A program made the translations under genes and the position numbers. Under the pieces are notes generated by a model. It had not been told where the DNA came from. It did no database searches and worked only from the letters and a program-made list of their open reading frames with translations. From the NCBI GenBank assembly GCA_944358705.1, contig CALVRR010000015.1:1-41069 (forward strand): a DNA stretch of 41,069 bases, written 5' to 3'. This document shows, in pieces, positions 32,280 to 39,959 of the stretch; within the stretch, counting starts at the first letter, position 1, and each line of letters begins with the position of its first letter. This DNA comes from an uncultured Bacilli bacterium. Lineage in GTDB: Bacteria > Bacillota_I > Bacilli_A > RF39 > UBA660.

Positions 32280-35200
32280 ATGGAATTTAGAAAATTAAAA
32301 AGTGGTAATATTCATGAGGTTGAAGATAGTTATGTAAAAGAATGGAAAGAAAAAGATATTTTATCGAAGACTATTGAACATCGTAAAGATAGTCCTGATT
32401 TTGTATTTTATGATGGACCAATTTATGCGAATGCGAAACCTGGAATTCATCATGTTTTTGCAAAAACTATTAAAGATGCTTTTTGTAAGTATAAGACAAT
32501 GTCAGGATATCGTGTATTAAGAAAGATTGGCCTTGATACACATGGTCTTCCAATTGAAGTAAATGTTGAAAAAAAATTAGGTTTTAAGAATAAAAATGAT
32601 ATTGAAAAACTTGGAATTGAAAAGTTTTGTGAAGAGTGTAAGGTTGAAACAGATAGTAATATTGATGAAGTTAGAAAAGTTACGGATATGATGGGGCAAT
32701 TTATTGATTGTGATCATCCATATGTTACTTGTAGTAATGATTATATTGAGTCTGAATGGTGGATTGTTAATGAACTTAATAAAAAAGGATTAATCTATCA
32801 TGGTAATAAAGTTCTACCATATTGTCCTAGATGTGGTACAGAACTTGCTTCTCATGAAGTTTCTCAAGGATATAAGGAAGTTAGTGTTAATACGGTTATT
32901 GTTCCATTTAAAGTGGTAGACAAAGAAGAATATTTCTTAGTATGGACTACGACTCCTTGGACTTTGATGGCTAATGTAGCGTTATGTGTGAATCCAGATC
33001 TTACTTATCTTAAAGTATCTTCTCGTGGATATACTTTTATTGTTGGTGAGAGTTTAGCCGATAGTGTCTTAGGGGAAGATTATGAAGTAATTGAAAAATA
33101 TCAAGGTAGTGACTTAGTTGGAATTAAATATGAGCAATTAATGCCTTTTGTTAAAGTAGAAGGACGTGCTTTTGAAGTTTTAGCTGATAATTATGTTACT
33201 GATAGTGATGGTACTGGTATTGTTCATATGGCTCCAGCTTTTGGTGAAGATGATAGTCGTGTTTGTAGAGAAAATGATATTACTTTTGTTAATCCAGTTG
33301 GAAAAGATGGATGTTATACTACTGGTCCATGGGAAGGCACTTTAGTAACAGATCCAGAACTTGAAGTTACGATTATTAAATGGTTAAAAGAAAATGATAA
33401 GTTATTTAAGAAACAAAAAATGGTGCATGATTATCCACATTGTTGGAGATGTAAACAACCTTTAATTTATTATGCAAAACCTGCTTGGTATGTAAAAACA
33501 ACGGCTTATAAAGATGAAATTATTGAAGCTAATAAGACAGTAAATTGGTATCCAGATTATGTTGGTGAAAAGAGATTCCATAATTGGTTAGAGAATATGA
33601 TTGATTGGGGAATTTCTAGAAATCGTTACTGGGGATGTCCACTTCCAATTTGGACTTGTGATTGCGGTCATTTTGAAAGTATTGGTTCTCGAGCTGAATT
33701 AAAAGAGAAAGCTATGGAAGAAGTTGATGTTGATAATCTAGAACTTCATCGTCCATATGTTGATCGTATTCATATCAAGTGTCCAAAATGTGGTAAGGAG
33801 ATGAGTCGTGTTAGTGATGTAATGGATGTATGGTTTGATTCTGGTTCTATGCCTTATGCACAATTTCATTATCCATTTGAAAATAAAGAATTATTTGAAT
33901 CACAATTTCCTGCAGACTTTATTGCAGAGGGAGTTGATCAAACTCGTGGATGGTTTTACGTATTAATTGTTTTATCTACTTTAATTAGTGGAAAGAGTAG
34001 TTTTAAGAATGTTGTTGTTAATGATATGATGTTAGATGCTCATGGTAAAAAGATGAGTAAGTCTACTGGTAATATTATTGATCCAATTAAGATTATGAGG
34101 CAGTATGGTGCAGATACTATTCGTTTTTATATGTTATATGCATCTCCTGTATGGACTCCATTAAAGTTTGATGAAGAAGGAGTAAAAGAAGTTTATTCTA
34201 AATATATTTCAACGTTTAGAAATGCCTATTCCTTCTTTGAGATGTATGCGAATGCGGATCATATCGATCCAAGAGAATATGATATTCCAGTAGAAAAACG
34301 TGAATTAATTGATCGTTGGATTTTATCTAAATTGAATCGATTAATTCGTGATGTACAAAGTGCTTACCAAGAATATGATTTAAATAAAGTTACAAAACTT
34401 ATTGTTCCATTCTTAAATGATGATTTGTCTAATTGGTATATTCGTAGTAATCGTAGAAGATTCTGGGATAGTGAGTTGACTGAATCTAAAAAGGCAGTTT
34501 ATTTAACTACTTATGAAGTGTTAGTTGCTTTATGTAAATTATGCGCTCCAATCACACCATTTATTACCGAAGAGATTTATCAAAGATTAACCGAAGAAGA
34601 TTCTGTACATCTTGCTGACATGCCAGTAGAAAATACAGATTTAATTAATGAAGTAGTAGAAGAGAGAATGGATTTAGTAAGAGATGTTTGTTCTTTAGGT
34701 AGATTTGCAAGAGAAGAAGCAAATATTAAAGTACGTCAACCAATTTCAAGTTTAATCTTACCTAAGAGTGATGAGATGATTATTGGTGATTTACTTCCTG
34801 TGATTACCGAAGAATTAAATGTTAAGAATGTTGAATTCAGAGAAGATATGAGCGAATATCTTGAGTATATTGTAAAACCTAATTTTAAAGTATTAGGAAA
34901 AGTACTTGGACCTAAAGTAAAATTACTTGGTGAAATTTTAAATCATTTAACTGGTGAACAAATTGAAAAACTTCAAAATGAGGGATTGGTTGTTAATCTT
35001 GAAGGAGACGACTTTACATTAACTAATGATATGGTACTTATTTCTTTAAAACAAAAAGATGGTTATGCTTCTACTAGCAATAATCGTACTTGTGTTGTAC
35101 TTAATACGGAACTTACAGAAGAGTTAATTTTAGAAGGACTTGCCCGTGAGTTTGTTCGTAAAGTTCAAAGTTTAAGAAAAGAAGCAGACTTTGTTATTAC

Positions 35201-35375
35201 TGATCATATTATTGTTACTTATCATGGTAGTGATGCCATTAAAGCAATGTTAGATAAATATTATGATTATGTTATGGGAGAAGTACTTGGTGATAAGTTG
35301 GTTGTAGATGAAAGTATGTCCTTTGATGATAAATTAAATGAGGAAGATGTAGCGATTCAAGTAGAGAGGGTTTAG
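32280..35375 (+). CDS. ileS: Isoleucyl-tRNA synthetase, type 2, with altered HIGH motif
   Basis: Class Ia synthetase charging tRNA-Ile, with editing of valine. The catalytic signature reads PGIHH (54-58), GxHH in place of HxGH, and KMSKS is intact at 591-595. The editing domain contains the WTTTPWTLMANVAL and GTGIVHMAPAFGEDD elements. Two Cys pairs (CPRC, CWRC) and the overall layout fit the eukaryote-like IleRS2 group. Starts at 32274 and 32280 are both possible; 32280 has the better-spaced GGG, giving 1031 residues. It is the last charging gene of the Ile T-box transcript, so starvation for isoleucine should raise its expression. Confidence 0.95.
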   Translation: MEFRKLKSGNIHEVEDSYVKEWKEKDILSKTIEHRKDSPDFVFYDGPIYANAKPGIHHVFAKTIKDAFCKYKTMSGYRVLRKIGLDTHGLPIEVNVEKKLGFKNKNDIEKLGIEKFCEECKVETDSNIDEVRKVTDMMGQFIDCDHPYVTCSNDYIESEWWIVNELNKKGLIYHGNKVLPYCPRCGTELASHEVSQGYKEVSVNTVIVPFKVVDKEEYFLVWTTTPWTLMANVALCVNPDLTYLKVSSRGYTFIVGESLADSVLGEDYEVIEKYQGSDLVGIKYEQLMPFVKVEGRAFEVLADNYVTDSDGTGIVHMAPAFGEDDSRVCRENDITFVNPVGKDGCYTTGPWEGTLVTDPELEVTIIKWLKENDKLFKKQKMVHDYPHCWRCKQPLIYYAKPAWYVKTTAYKDEIIEANKTVNWYPDYVGEKRFHNWLENMIDWGISRNRYWGCPLPIWTCDCGHFESIGSRAELKEKAMEEVDVDNLELHRPYVDRIHIKCPKCGKEMSRVSDVMDVWFDSGSMPYAQFHYPFENKELFESQFPADFIAEGVDQTRGWFYVLIVLSTLISGKSSFKNVVVNDMMLDAHGKKMSKSTGNIIDPIKIMRQYGADTIRFYMLYASPVWTPLKFDEEGVKEVYSKYISTFRNAYSFFEMYANADHIDPREYDIPVEKRELIDRWILSKLNRLIRDVQSAYQEYDLNKVTKLIVPFLNDDLSNWYIRSNRRRFWDSELTESKKAVYLTTYEVLVALCKLCAPITPFITEEIYQRLTEEDSVHLADMPVENTDLINEVVEERMDLVRDVCSLGRFAREEANIKVRQPISSLILPKSDEMIIGDLLPVITEELNVKNVEFREDMSEYLEYIVKPNFKVLGKVLGPKVKLLGEILNHLTGEQIEKLQNEGLVVNLEGDDFTLTNDMVLISLKQKDGYASTSNNRTCVVLNTELTEELILEGLAREFVRKVQSLRKEADFVITDHIIVTYHGSDAIKAMLDKYYDYVMGEVLGDKLVVDESMSFDDKLNEEDVAIQVERV

Positions 35376-35378
35376 TAT

Positions 35379-36017
35379 ATGGTTGAAAGAGGAAAAGAAC
35401 AGGGATTTGATATTCCTTCTTATCAATATAGTTATGTAGATTTGCCATATGTTGTTAATAATCCAGAGGAGTATATTATTCCTGGATGTTTAGATGCATG
35501 TAGTGAATTATGGGATAAAAATATTGAAACTTTTATGTGTAGCAATTTACAAGATAATCATTTTTATGTTTTACTTATGGATTTGTCTGAAAAAAATATG
35601 GAGAAATTTCGTGATTTGATGGAAGTTGATTCTAGATATTTTTATTCCAATCATCGCCAGTGTTATGGAATTAAGGTTCCAGGTACTACTGTGCGTGATA
35701 AACAAATGTTAACTCAACTTGCTAGTGTTTTTGAAATGCAAGATGTTTTACCTTATCGTTACCAGAGTGAAGAAGAGTTTTTAGCAAGTTATAAAACTAT
35801 TGGTGGAGGATTTACTGTCGACCCAGATACCTTGGATATCGTACCTAAAGAGAATCCAGAGCTTTCTAATGTTAGTTTTGCTCAGGCATTAGAGGCTACG
35901 GGAAAAGAAAATTTATATGTTCCGGAGGAGCATAGAGTATATAGGGATTCTTTATTTTTATCTTGGCATCAAAGATATGTAGATTCAAGTCAAAAAGGTA
36001 CAACATCTCATAGGTAG
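35379..36017 (+). CDS. Conserved-looking hypothetical protein downstream of ileS
   Basis: A 212-residue soluble protein I do not recognise. It is acidic, without signal or membrane segments. Features include a Cys-containing IIPGCLDACSELWD region near 35, a likely alpha/beta domain with HFYVLLMDLSE near 60, a GIKVPGTTVRDKQML stretch and the end SFAQALEATGKE. It begins three bases after the ileS stop with GAGAGGG inside the ileS end, so it is almost certainly in the same T-box operon, which ends at the terminator directly behind it. Confidence 0.75.
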   Translation: MVERGKEQGFDIPSYQYSYVDLPYVVNNPEEYIIPGCLDACSELWDKNIETFMCSNLQDNHFYVLLMDLSEKNMEKFRDLMEVDSRYFYSNHRQCYGIKVPGTTVRDKQMLTQLASVFEMQDVLPYRYQSEEEFLASYKTIGGGFTVDPDTLDIVPKENPELSNVSFAQALEATGKENLYVPEEHRVYRDSLFLSWHQRYVDSSQKGTTSHR

Positions 36018-36040
36018 AGGCAATTTTGCCTCTTTTCTTT
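36016..36040 (+). terminator. Terminator of the ileS operon
   Basis: AGAGGCAA (36016-36023) pairs with TTGCCTCT (36026-36033), or seven pairs with a wider loop, followed by a T-rich run. It overlaps the stop codon. Confidence 0.85.
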
Positions 36041-36058
36041 TGTTCTTCTTTTATTTTT

Positions 36059-36067
36059 TGGTATAAT
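36059..36067 (+). promoter_or_regulatory. Extended -10 promoter
   Basis: TGGTATAATA contains TG, one base, TATAAT at 36062-36067, with a loose TTGTTC 16 bases upstream. It serves the thioredoxin-like, reductase and downstream genes. Confidence 0.7.
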
Positions 36068-36090
36068 AGGAGTAGAAAAGGGGAATTGTT

Positions 36091-36531
36091 ATGGAAAAGA
36101 ATGAAGAAATACGTGAAATTAAGCAAAAAGTTCTTTTGTGTGGGTTTGTTTTTCTGTTTGTATTAGTACTTGGGCTTCTTTTTATTTTTAATCGTTTTGG
36201 GAATGATGTGGATGAAGTTATTTCTCTTCTGAATGATAAAGAAAGTTTTGTCGTTCTATTTACGGATGATAAAAAGGAAGATACTTCTTCTATGATAGAA
36301 AAAAGGTTAAATAGTTTTGGTATTTCTTATTATAATTTTGATATTCATTCTTCTAGTTATTCTAATGTTTTAGAAAAATTGGATATTGATTATGAAGTTA
36401 TTGTTCCAGCTCTTTATGTTATTGAAGAAGGAAAAGTTCTTTATAATATTACCGATATTCAAGATGAGGATACGGTTAATTCGTTTATTAATCAAAATAA
36501 TCTTGTTGATTTTTCTAATAAAAATTCATAG
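36091..36531 (+). CDS. Membrane-anchored thioredoxin-fold-like protein lacking CxxC
   Basis: A 146-residue protein with a basic/acidic N-terminus, one membrane span (about 14-34) and an outward C-terminal domain. That domain follows a thioredoxin-like plan: strand FVVLFTDD, a helix, strand YYNFDI, a helix, then VPALYVIEEGKVLYNI with the proline expected at the cis-Pro site. Where CxxC should be there is DDKKED, so redox activity is unlikely. A small family of such anchored, cysteine-free domains could act as scaffolds or inhibitors. GGGG precedes the ATG. The fold assignment is by pattern only. Confidence 0.6.
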   Translation: MEKNEEIREIKQKVLLCGFVFLFVLVLGLLFIFNRFGNDVDEVISLLNDKESFVVLFTDDKKEDTSSMIEKRLNSFGISYYNFDIHSSSYSNVLEKLDIDYEVIVPALYVIEEGKVLYNITDIQDEDTVNSFINQNNLVDFSNKNS

Positions 36532-36541
36532 GAGTGATGTT

Positions 36542-37285
36542 ATGTCTAATGTTGTTGCTTTAGTTACTGGTGCTAGTCGTGGAATTGGGGAAAGTATTGC
36601 TATAGAGTTTGCTAAGGCTGGTGTTAATGTTGTTTTAAATTATAATCGACATGCTTTGATGGCTGAGAGAGTTGCTGAAAAAATAAAGGAAAAATATGAT
36701 GTTGATGTTTTGTGTTTAAAAGCTGATGTTTCTAAAGAAGAAGAAGTAGAGTCTATGGTAAATCAAGCAGTTGATGTTTTTGGTAAAATAGATATTTTAG
36801 TGAATAATGCTGGTGTTTGTAAGGATAGTTTGTTACTTGATAAGTCGGTTTCATATTTTCGGAGAATTTTGGATGTTAATTTAATTGGTACTTATTTGTG
36901 TAGTAAGTATGTTGGTAAAGTTATGTTAGATCGTGGCAGTGGAAAGATTATTAATATTTCATCTACGAATGCGATTGATACTTATTATCCAGAATCTTGT
37001 GATTATGATGCATCGAAAGCAGGAGTTATTTCTCTTACCCATAATTTAGCTAGAGAATTTTCTCCTACGATTTCTGTTAATTGTGTTTGTCCAGGATGGG
37101 TAAAGACGGATATGAGTGAAGGTCTTTCTATTGAACAGATTCGTGAAGAAGAAGAAAAAATACTATTGCATCGTTTTGCAGATCCTGAGGAGATTGCGAA
37201 AGTAGTAGTTTTTTTAGCTAGTTCTAAAGCTAGTTATATTAATGATTCTATTATTCGTGTAGACGGGGGTAAATTTAATGGTTAA
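36542..37285 (+). CDS. Short-chain dehydrogenase/reductase, FabG-like
   Basis: A 247-residue NAD(P)-dependent reductase. The cofactor motif is TGASRGIGESIA near 9. NNAG follows near 86. The catalytic set is N-L-I-G, the serine in IINISSTNA, and Y-D-A-S-K near 157. The closing DGGKFNG is typical of 3-oxoacyl-ACP reductases. No fatty acid genes are nearby, so the substrate is open. GGAGTG precedes the ATG at 36542; a longer frame starting at 36386 lies inside the previous gene and is rejected. Confidence 0.9.
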   Translation: MSNVVALVTGASRGIGESIAIEFAKAGVNVVLNYNRHALMAERVAEKIKEKYDVDVLCLKADVSKEEEVESMVNQAVDVFGKIDILVNNAGVCKDSLLLDKSVSYFRRILDVNLIGTYLCSKYVGKVMLDRGSGKIINISSTNAIDTYYPESCDYDASKAGVISLTHNLAREFSPTISVNCVCPGWVKTDMSEGLSIEQIREEEEKILLHRFADPEEIAKVVVFLASSKASYINDSIIRVDGGKFNG

Positions 37286-37717
37286 TGGACTTATTATTGT
37301 TTCTCCAAACCCTAATGATAAAATTTTTATGGTGGATGGTTTATCTCCTGGTGAACATGGAAATAAGATTTTAGAATATCTTTATAATAATGATTTGGAT
37401 TTTGAGGGTTGTGATCAGGAGATGGGATATACGCTTGCTTGTTATTTAGCTAAATTAAATTATTTAGTAGATACTGTTGAAAATAAAAACATTATGTTTA
37501 TTTAGGGGAAAAAATATATGAATCACAATATCAATGGTTTCGACATAATAAAAGAGAATTACGTTATACTGCTGGTGTTATTGTTGTTTCAGAAAACAAT
37601 ATAAAACATTATGATTCTTATACTTTGGAAGGTGCAGTGAAACCTTTTACTATTTTAAGAGATTTTATAGAAGAAAGAAGAGTGAGTGATAAATATGTAT
37701 CAAACGTTAGGAATTAG
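37278..37717 (+). pseudogene. Frameshifted small gene of unknown function
   Basis: The first part (37278-37505) is a 75-codon frame overlapping the reductase by eight bases. It ends in VENKN then IMFI and a stop. In the frame one base back, an open stretch runs from 37487 to the TAG at 37715-37717, with normal codon use: KHYVYLGEKIYE, RHNKRELRYTAGVIVV and LEGAVKPFTILRDFIEE. One more A in the AAAAA run at 37485-37489 would join the two into a 146-residue protein whose end overlaps the next start by 23 bases. No standard slippery heptamer is present. I do not recognise the family. Confidence 0.68.
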
Positions 37718-38945
37718 TAATGATGTTATACGTCTTATTGATGAGGCAGAAAAAGATTGTCAAGAAGAATTTCAGAAAATAGAGAAAGATTGTTATTTTA
37801 ATAGTTTAAAAGTATTATCTAGTTTTCATAAGAATGAAATTACAGAATCTCATTTTAATGCTACAACGGGGTATGGTTATAATGATTTAGGTCGTGATGG
37901 AATAGAAGCTGTTTTTCGTGATGTCTTGGGAGCAGAAAGTGCTCTTGTAAGAAGTCAGTTTATCTCTGGGTCCCATGCCCTTAATGTGTGCTTTTTTGCT
38001 TTGCTTCGTCCAGGGGACTTACTTTTAAGTATTAGTGGTAAACCTTATGATACTTTAGATGAGGTTATTGGAATTAAAGATAACCCAAGTTCTTTAAAAA
38101 GTTTTGGAATCGAGTATGATCAAATTGATTTAGTAAATGATGATTTTGATTATAATAAAATAAAAGAGTATTTGGAAAGTCACAAGGTAAAAGTAATTGA
38201 AATTCAAAGAAGTAAAGGATATTCTACTAGAAAAAGTCTTTCTATTGAAAAGCTTGAAAAAGTAATTTCTTTGATAAAAGAGGTTGATTCTAACATTATT
38301 ATAATGGTAGATAATTGTTATTGTGAGATGGTTGGACTTAAGGAACCTACTGAAGTTGGTGCAGATATTATGGTAGGATCGTTAATTAAAAATCTTGGTG
38401 GGGGAATTGCTCCTAATGGTGCTTATATTGCTGGACGTAAAGATTTGATTGATTTGTGTGCAGAAAGATTAACTTTACCTGGAGAAGGTGCTGAAGTTGG
38501 TCCTACTCTTGGTATTAATAAACAAATTTTACAAGGAATTTTTATGGCTCCTAGTGTTGTTGCATCTGCATTAAAGACGGCTGTACTTACTAGTCGTGTT
38601 TTGGAAAAGTTAGGCTATGATGTAGAACCAAGGTATCAAGAAGAGAGAGTAGATATTGTACAAAATATTATTTTTCATGATGCGAAGAAGTTAATCCAGT
38701 TTACTAGAGGGATTCAGCAAGGTTCTCCGATTGATTCCAATGCGATTGTTGAAGCTTGGGATATGCCAGGATATACGGATCAAGTAGTGATGGCAAGTGG
38801 TTCTTTTACGCAAGGGTCTTCTATTGAACTTTCTTGTGATGGTCCTATTAGAGAACCATATATTGCTTATATGCAGGGGGCTCTTACTTATGACTATGGT
38901 AAACTTGGACTTATGAAAGCTGTTCAATCTATTATGGAAGATTAG
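37695..38945 (+). CDS. PLP-dependent enzyme, methionine gamma-lyase/aluminium-resistance family
   Basis: A 416-residue fold-type I PLP enzyme of the YnbB/COG4100 group, often annotated as methionine gamma-lyase family or aluminium resistance protein. Clear features are FNATTGYGYNDLGRDG, RSQFISGSHAL, the D-N-C-Y-C-E strand end, and GSLIKNLGGGIAPNGAYI, where the lysine should bind PLP. GEGAEVGPTLG and the last DGPIREPY also fit. The ATG at 37695 is preferred over a GTG nine bases earlier. Substrate is not established for the family. It follows the frameshifted gene with overlap, so it belongs to the same operon. Confidence 0.9.
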   Translation: MYQTLGISNDVIRLIDEAEKDCQEEFQKIEKDCYFNSLKVLSSFHKNEITESHFNATTGYGYNDLGRDGIEAVFRDVLGAESALVRSQFISGSHALNVCFFALLRPGDLLLSISGKPYDTLDEVIGIKDNPSSLKSFGIEYDQIDLVNDDFDYNKIKEYLESHKVKVIEIQRSKGYSTRKSLSIEKLEKVISLIKEVDSNIIIMVDNCYCEMVGLKEPTEVGADIMVGSLIKNLGGGIAPNGAYIAGRKDLIDLCAERLTLPGEGAEVGPTLGINKQILQGIFMAPSVVASALKTAVLTSRVLEKLGYDVEPRYQEERVDIVQNIIFHDAKKLIQFTRGIQQGSPIDSNAIVEAWDMPGYTDQVVMASGSFTQGSSIELSCDGPIREPYIAYMQGALTYDYGKLGLMKAVQSIMED

Positions 38946-39061
38946 GGGATACTACTTTCTTTTAGGTATTTATGATAGTAAATATCTTGGATTTAAACTT
39001 ATGAAGCAGATTCTAATGTTATTTTTTGTTCTGAATTGGAAGTTGATATGAAGTTTTGTAC
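38946..39061 (+). other. Non-coding stretch with possible remnant of a coding region
   Basis: No intact gene is seen. Two short open pieces in different frames, GYYFLLGIYDSKYLGFKL and EADSNVIFCSELEVDM, would join if one T were added near 39000. Codon use looks normal, so it may be a decayed gene end, but the stretch is too short to be sure. Confidence 0.25.
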
Positions 39062-39107
39062 GAATATGGGAAAGAATTATGAAATTTCTTCATATTCTTT
39101 TTTTTTT
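39062..39107 (+). terminator. Long-stem terminator
   Basis: GAATATG (39062-39068) pairs with CATATTC (39091-39097), with inner AAAGAA/TTTCTT pairing, and a run of ten T follows. Confidence 0.85.
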
Positions 39108-39141
39108 CACATATATTTTAATAGAAATGAGGAGGAGTCGT

Positions 39142-39648
39142 ATGATTAATAAACAAAATTTATGGTTTTTAACATTATTTAGTTTGATTTTAGTGCTTAG
39201 TGTATATTATATTACTATGCCTAATGATTTGCTTACGAAAGCTGTAAATACGGAAGAGTCTGGAGAGAAAAAAGAACAAGTAAAGGAAACAGTGGAGGAA
39301 GTTTCTTCTTTAACCGCTATGCGTGTTAGTTTAGAAGAAGAACGGCAAGGTATGATGGATGATTTACAAGAACAATTGACTAGTGATACGATTAGTAGTG
39401 AGGAGAAGAATAATGCTTATGAGCAGTTAAAATATTTGAACACTTTGCAAAGTAGGGAAGAGGAATTAGAAAAACAGATAAAGAAAGAGTTTAAGTTAGA
39501 TTCTTTTGTTAAAATCGATAATACGGATGTTTCTGTTGTCTGCGTTTCCTCTAAACATGATAATGCTCTTGCCAATAATATCATGCGGTTGGTTCAATCT
39601 GGATATGATGAGAAGATGTATATTACAGTGAAGTTCCAAAAAGCTTAG
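39142..39648 (+). CDS. SpoIIIAH-like protein
   Basis: A 168-residue protein with one N-terminal membrane segment (MINKQNLWFLTLFSLILVLS) typical of SpoIIIAH. A charged coiled-coil region (about 45-120) follows, then a small C-terminal domain (VVCVSSKHDNALANNIMRLV), which in SpoIIIAH is the ring-forming, YscJ-like domain. In endospore formers SpoIIIAH in the mother cell membrane contacts SpoIIQ. No other spoIIIA genes are near. GGAGGAG precedes the ATG at 39142; an earlier in-frame ATG at 39079 lies in the terminator. The role in this organism is open. Confidence 0.8.
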   Translation: MINKQNLWFLTLFSLILVLSVYYITMPNDLLTKAVNTEESGEKKEQVKETVEEVSSLTAMRVSLEEERQGMMDDLQEQLTSDTISSEEKNNAYEQLKYLNTLQSREEELEKQIKKEFKLDSFVKIDNTDVSVVCVSSKHDNALANNIMRLVQSGYDEKMYITVKFQKA

Positions 39649-39663
39649 GTATATGCATACAAC

Positions 39664-39691
39664 AAAGTATTTTCATTACATAGAATACTTT
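39664..39691 (+). promoter_or_regulatory. Inverted repeat before the GerE-like gene
   Basis: AAAGTATT (39664-39671) and AATACTTT (39684-39691) form a perfect eight-base inverted repeat with 12 bases between. No T run follows; it ends just before the ribosome site AGGTGG. It may be an operator or an RNA hairpin that affects translation. Confidence 0.4.
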
Positions 39692-39704
39692 AGGTGGTGC
39701 GAAT

Positions 39705-39911
39705 ATGGCAAATGGAATATTAACCGCTAGAGAAAAAGAAATTTTTGAATTATTAATTCAAAATATGACTACGCGACAAATTGCTGAAAAATTAAATATC
39801 AGCGAAAAGACAATTCGTAATCATATCTCTAACACAATGCAAAAACTGGGAGTAAACGGGAGAGCGGCAGCGGTTGTAGAATTATTAAAATTAAATGAGT
39901 TATCTTTGTAA
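39705..39911 (+). CDS. Small LuxR/GerE-type transcription regulator
   Basis: A 68-residue protein that is just a LuxR-type helix-turn-helix domain. LTAREKEIFELL opens it, TTRQIAEKLNISEKTIRNHI is the HTH, and MQKLGVNGRAAAVVELL is the dimer helix. GerE of Bacillus, 74 residues, has the same bare-domain design and acts in late spore-coat expression. The lack of a receiver domain means no phosphorylation input is visible. AGGTGG precedes the ATG. Confidence 0.9.
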   Translation: MANGILTAREKEIFELLIQNMTTRQIAEKLNISEKTIRNHISNTMQKLGVNGRAAAVVELLKLNELSL

Positions 39912-39937
39912 ATCGTACTATTTTAGTACGATTTTTC
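39910..39937 (+). terminator. Terminator after the GerE-like gene
   Basis: AAATCGTACTA (39910-39920) pairs perfectly with TAGTACGATTT (39924-39934) around three T, with T after. Confidence 0.92.
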
Positions 39938-39959
39938 ATATACTTTTTTAGGTGATATC

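Noticed and set aside
36386..36541. N-terminal extension of the reductase
   Set aside because: It lies within the previous gene in another frame; TGASRGIG is near the N-terminus as expected with the start at 36542.
37480..37495. Programmed -1 frameshift site
   Set aside because: The heptamer here would be T AAA AAC, which does not allow proper re-pairing of the first tRNA, so a simple deletion in the A run is more likely.
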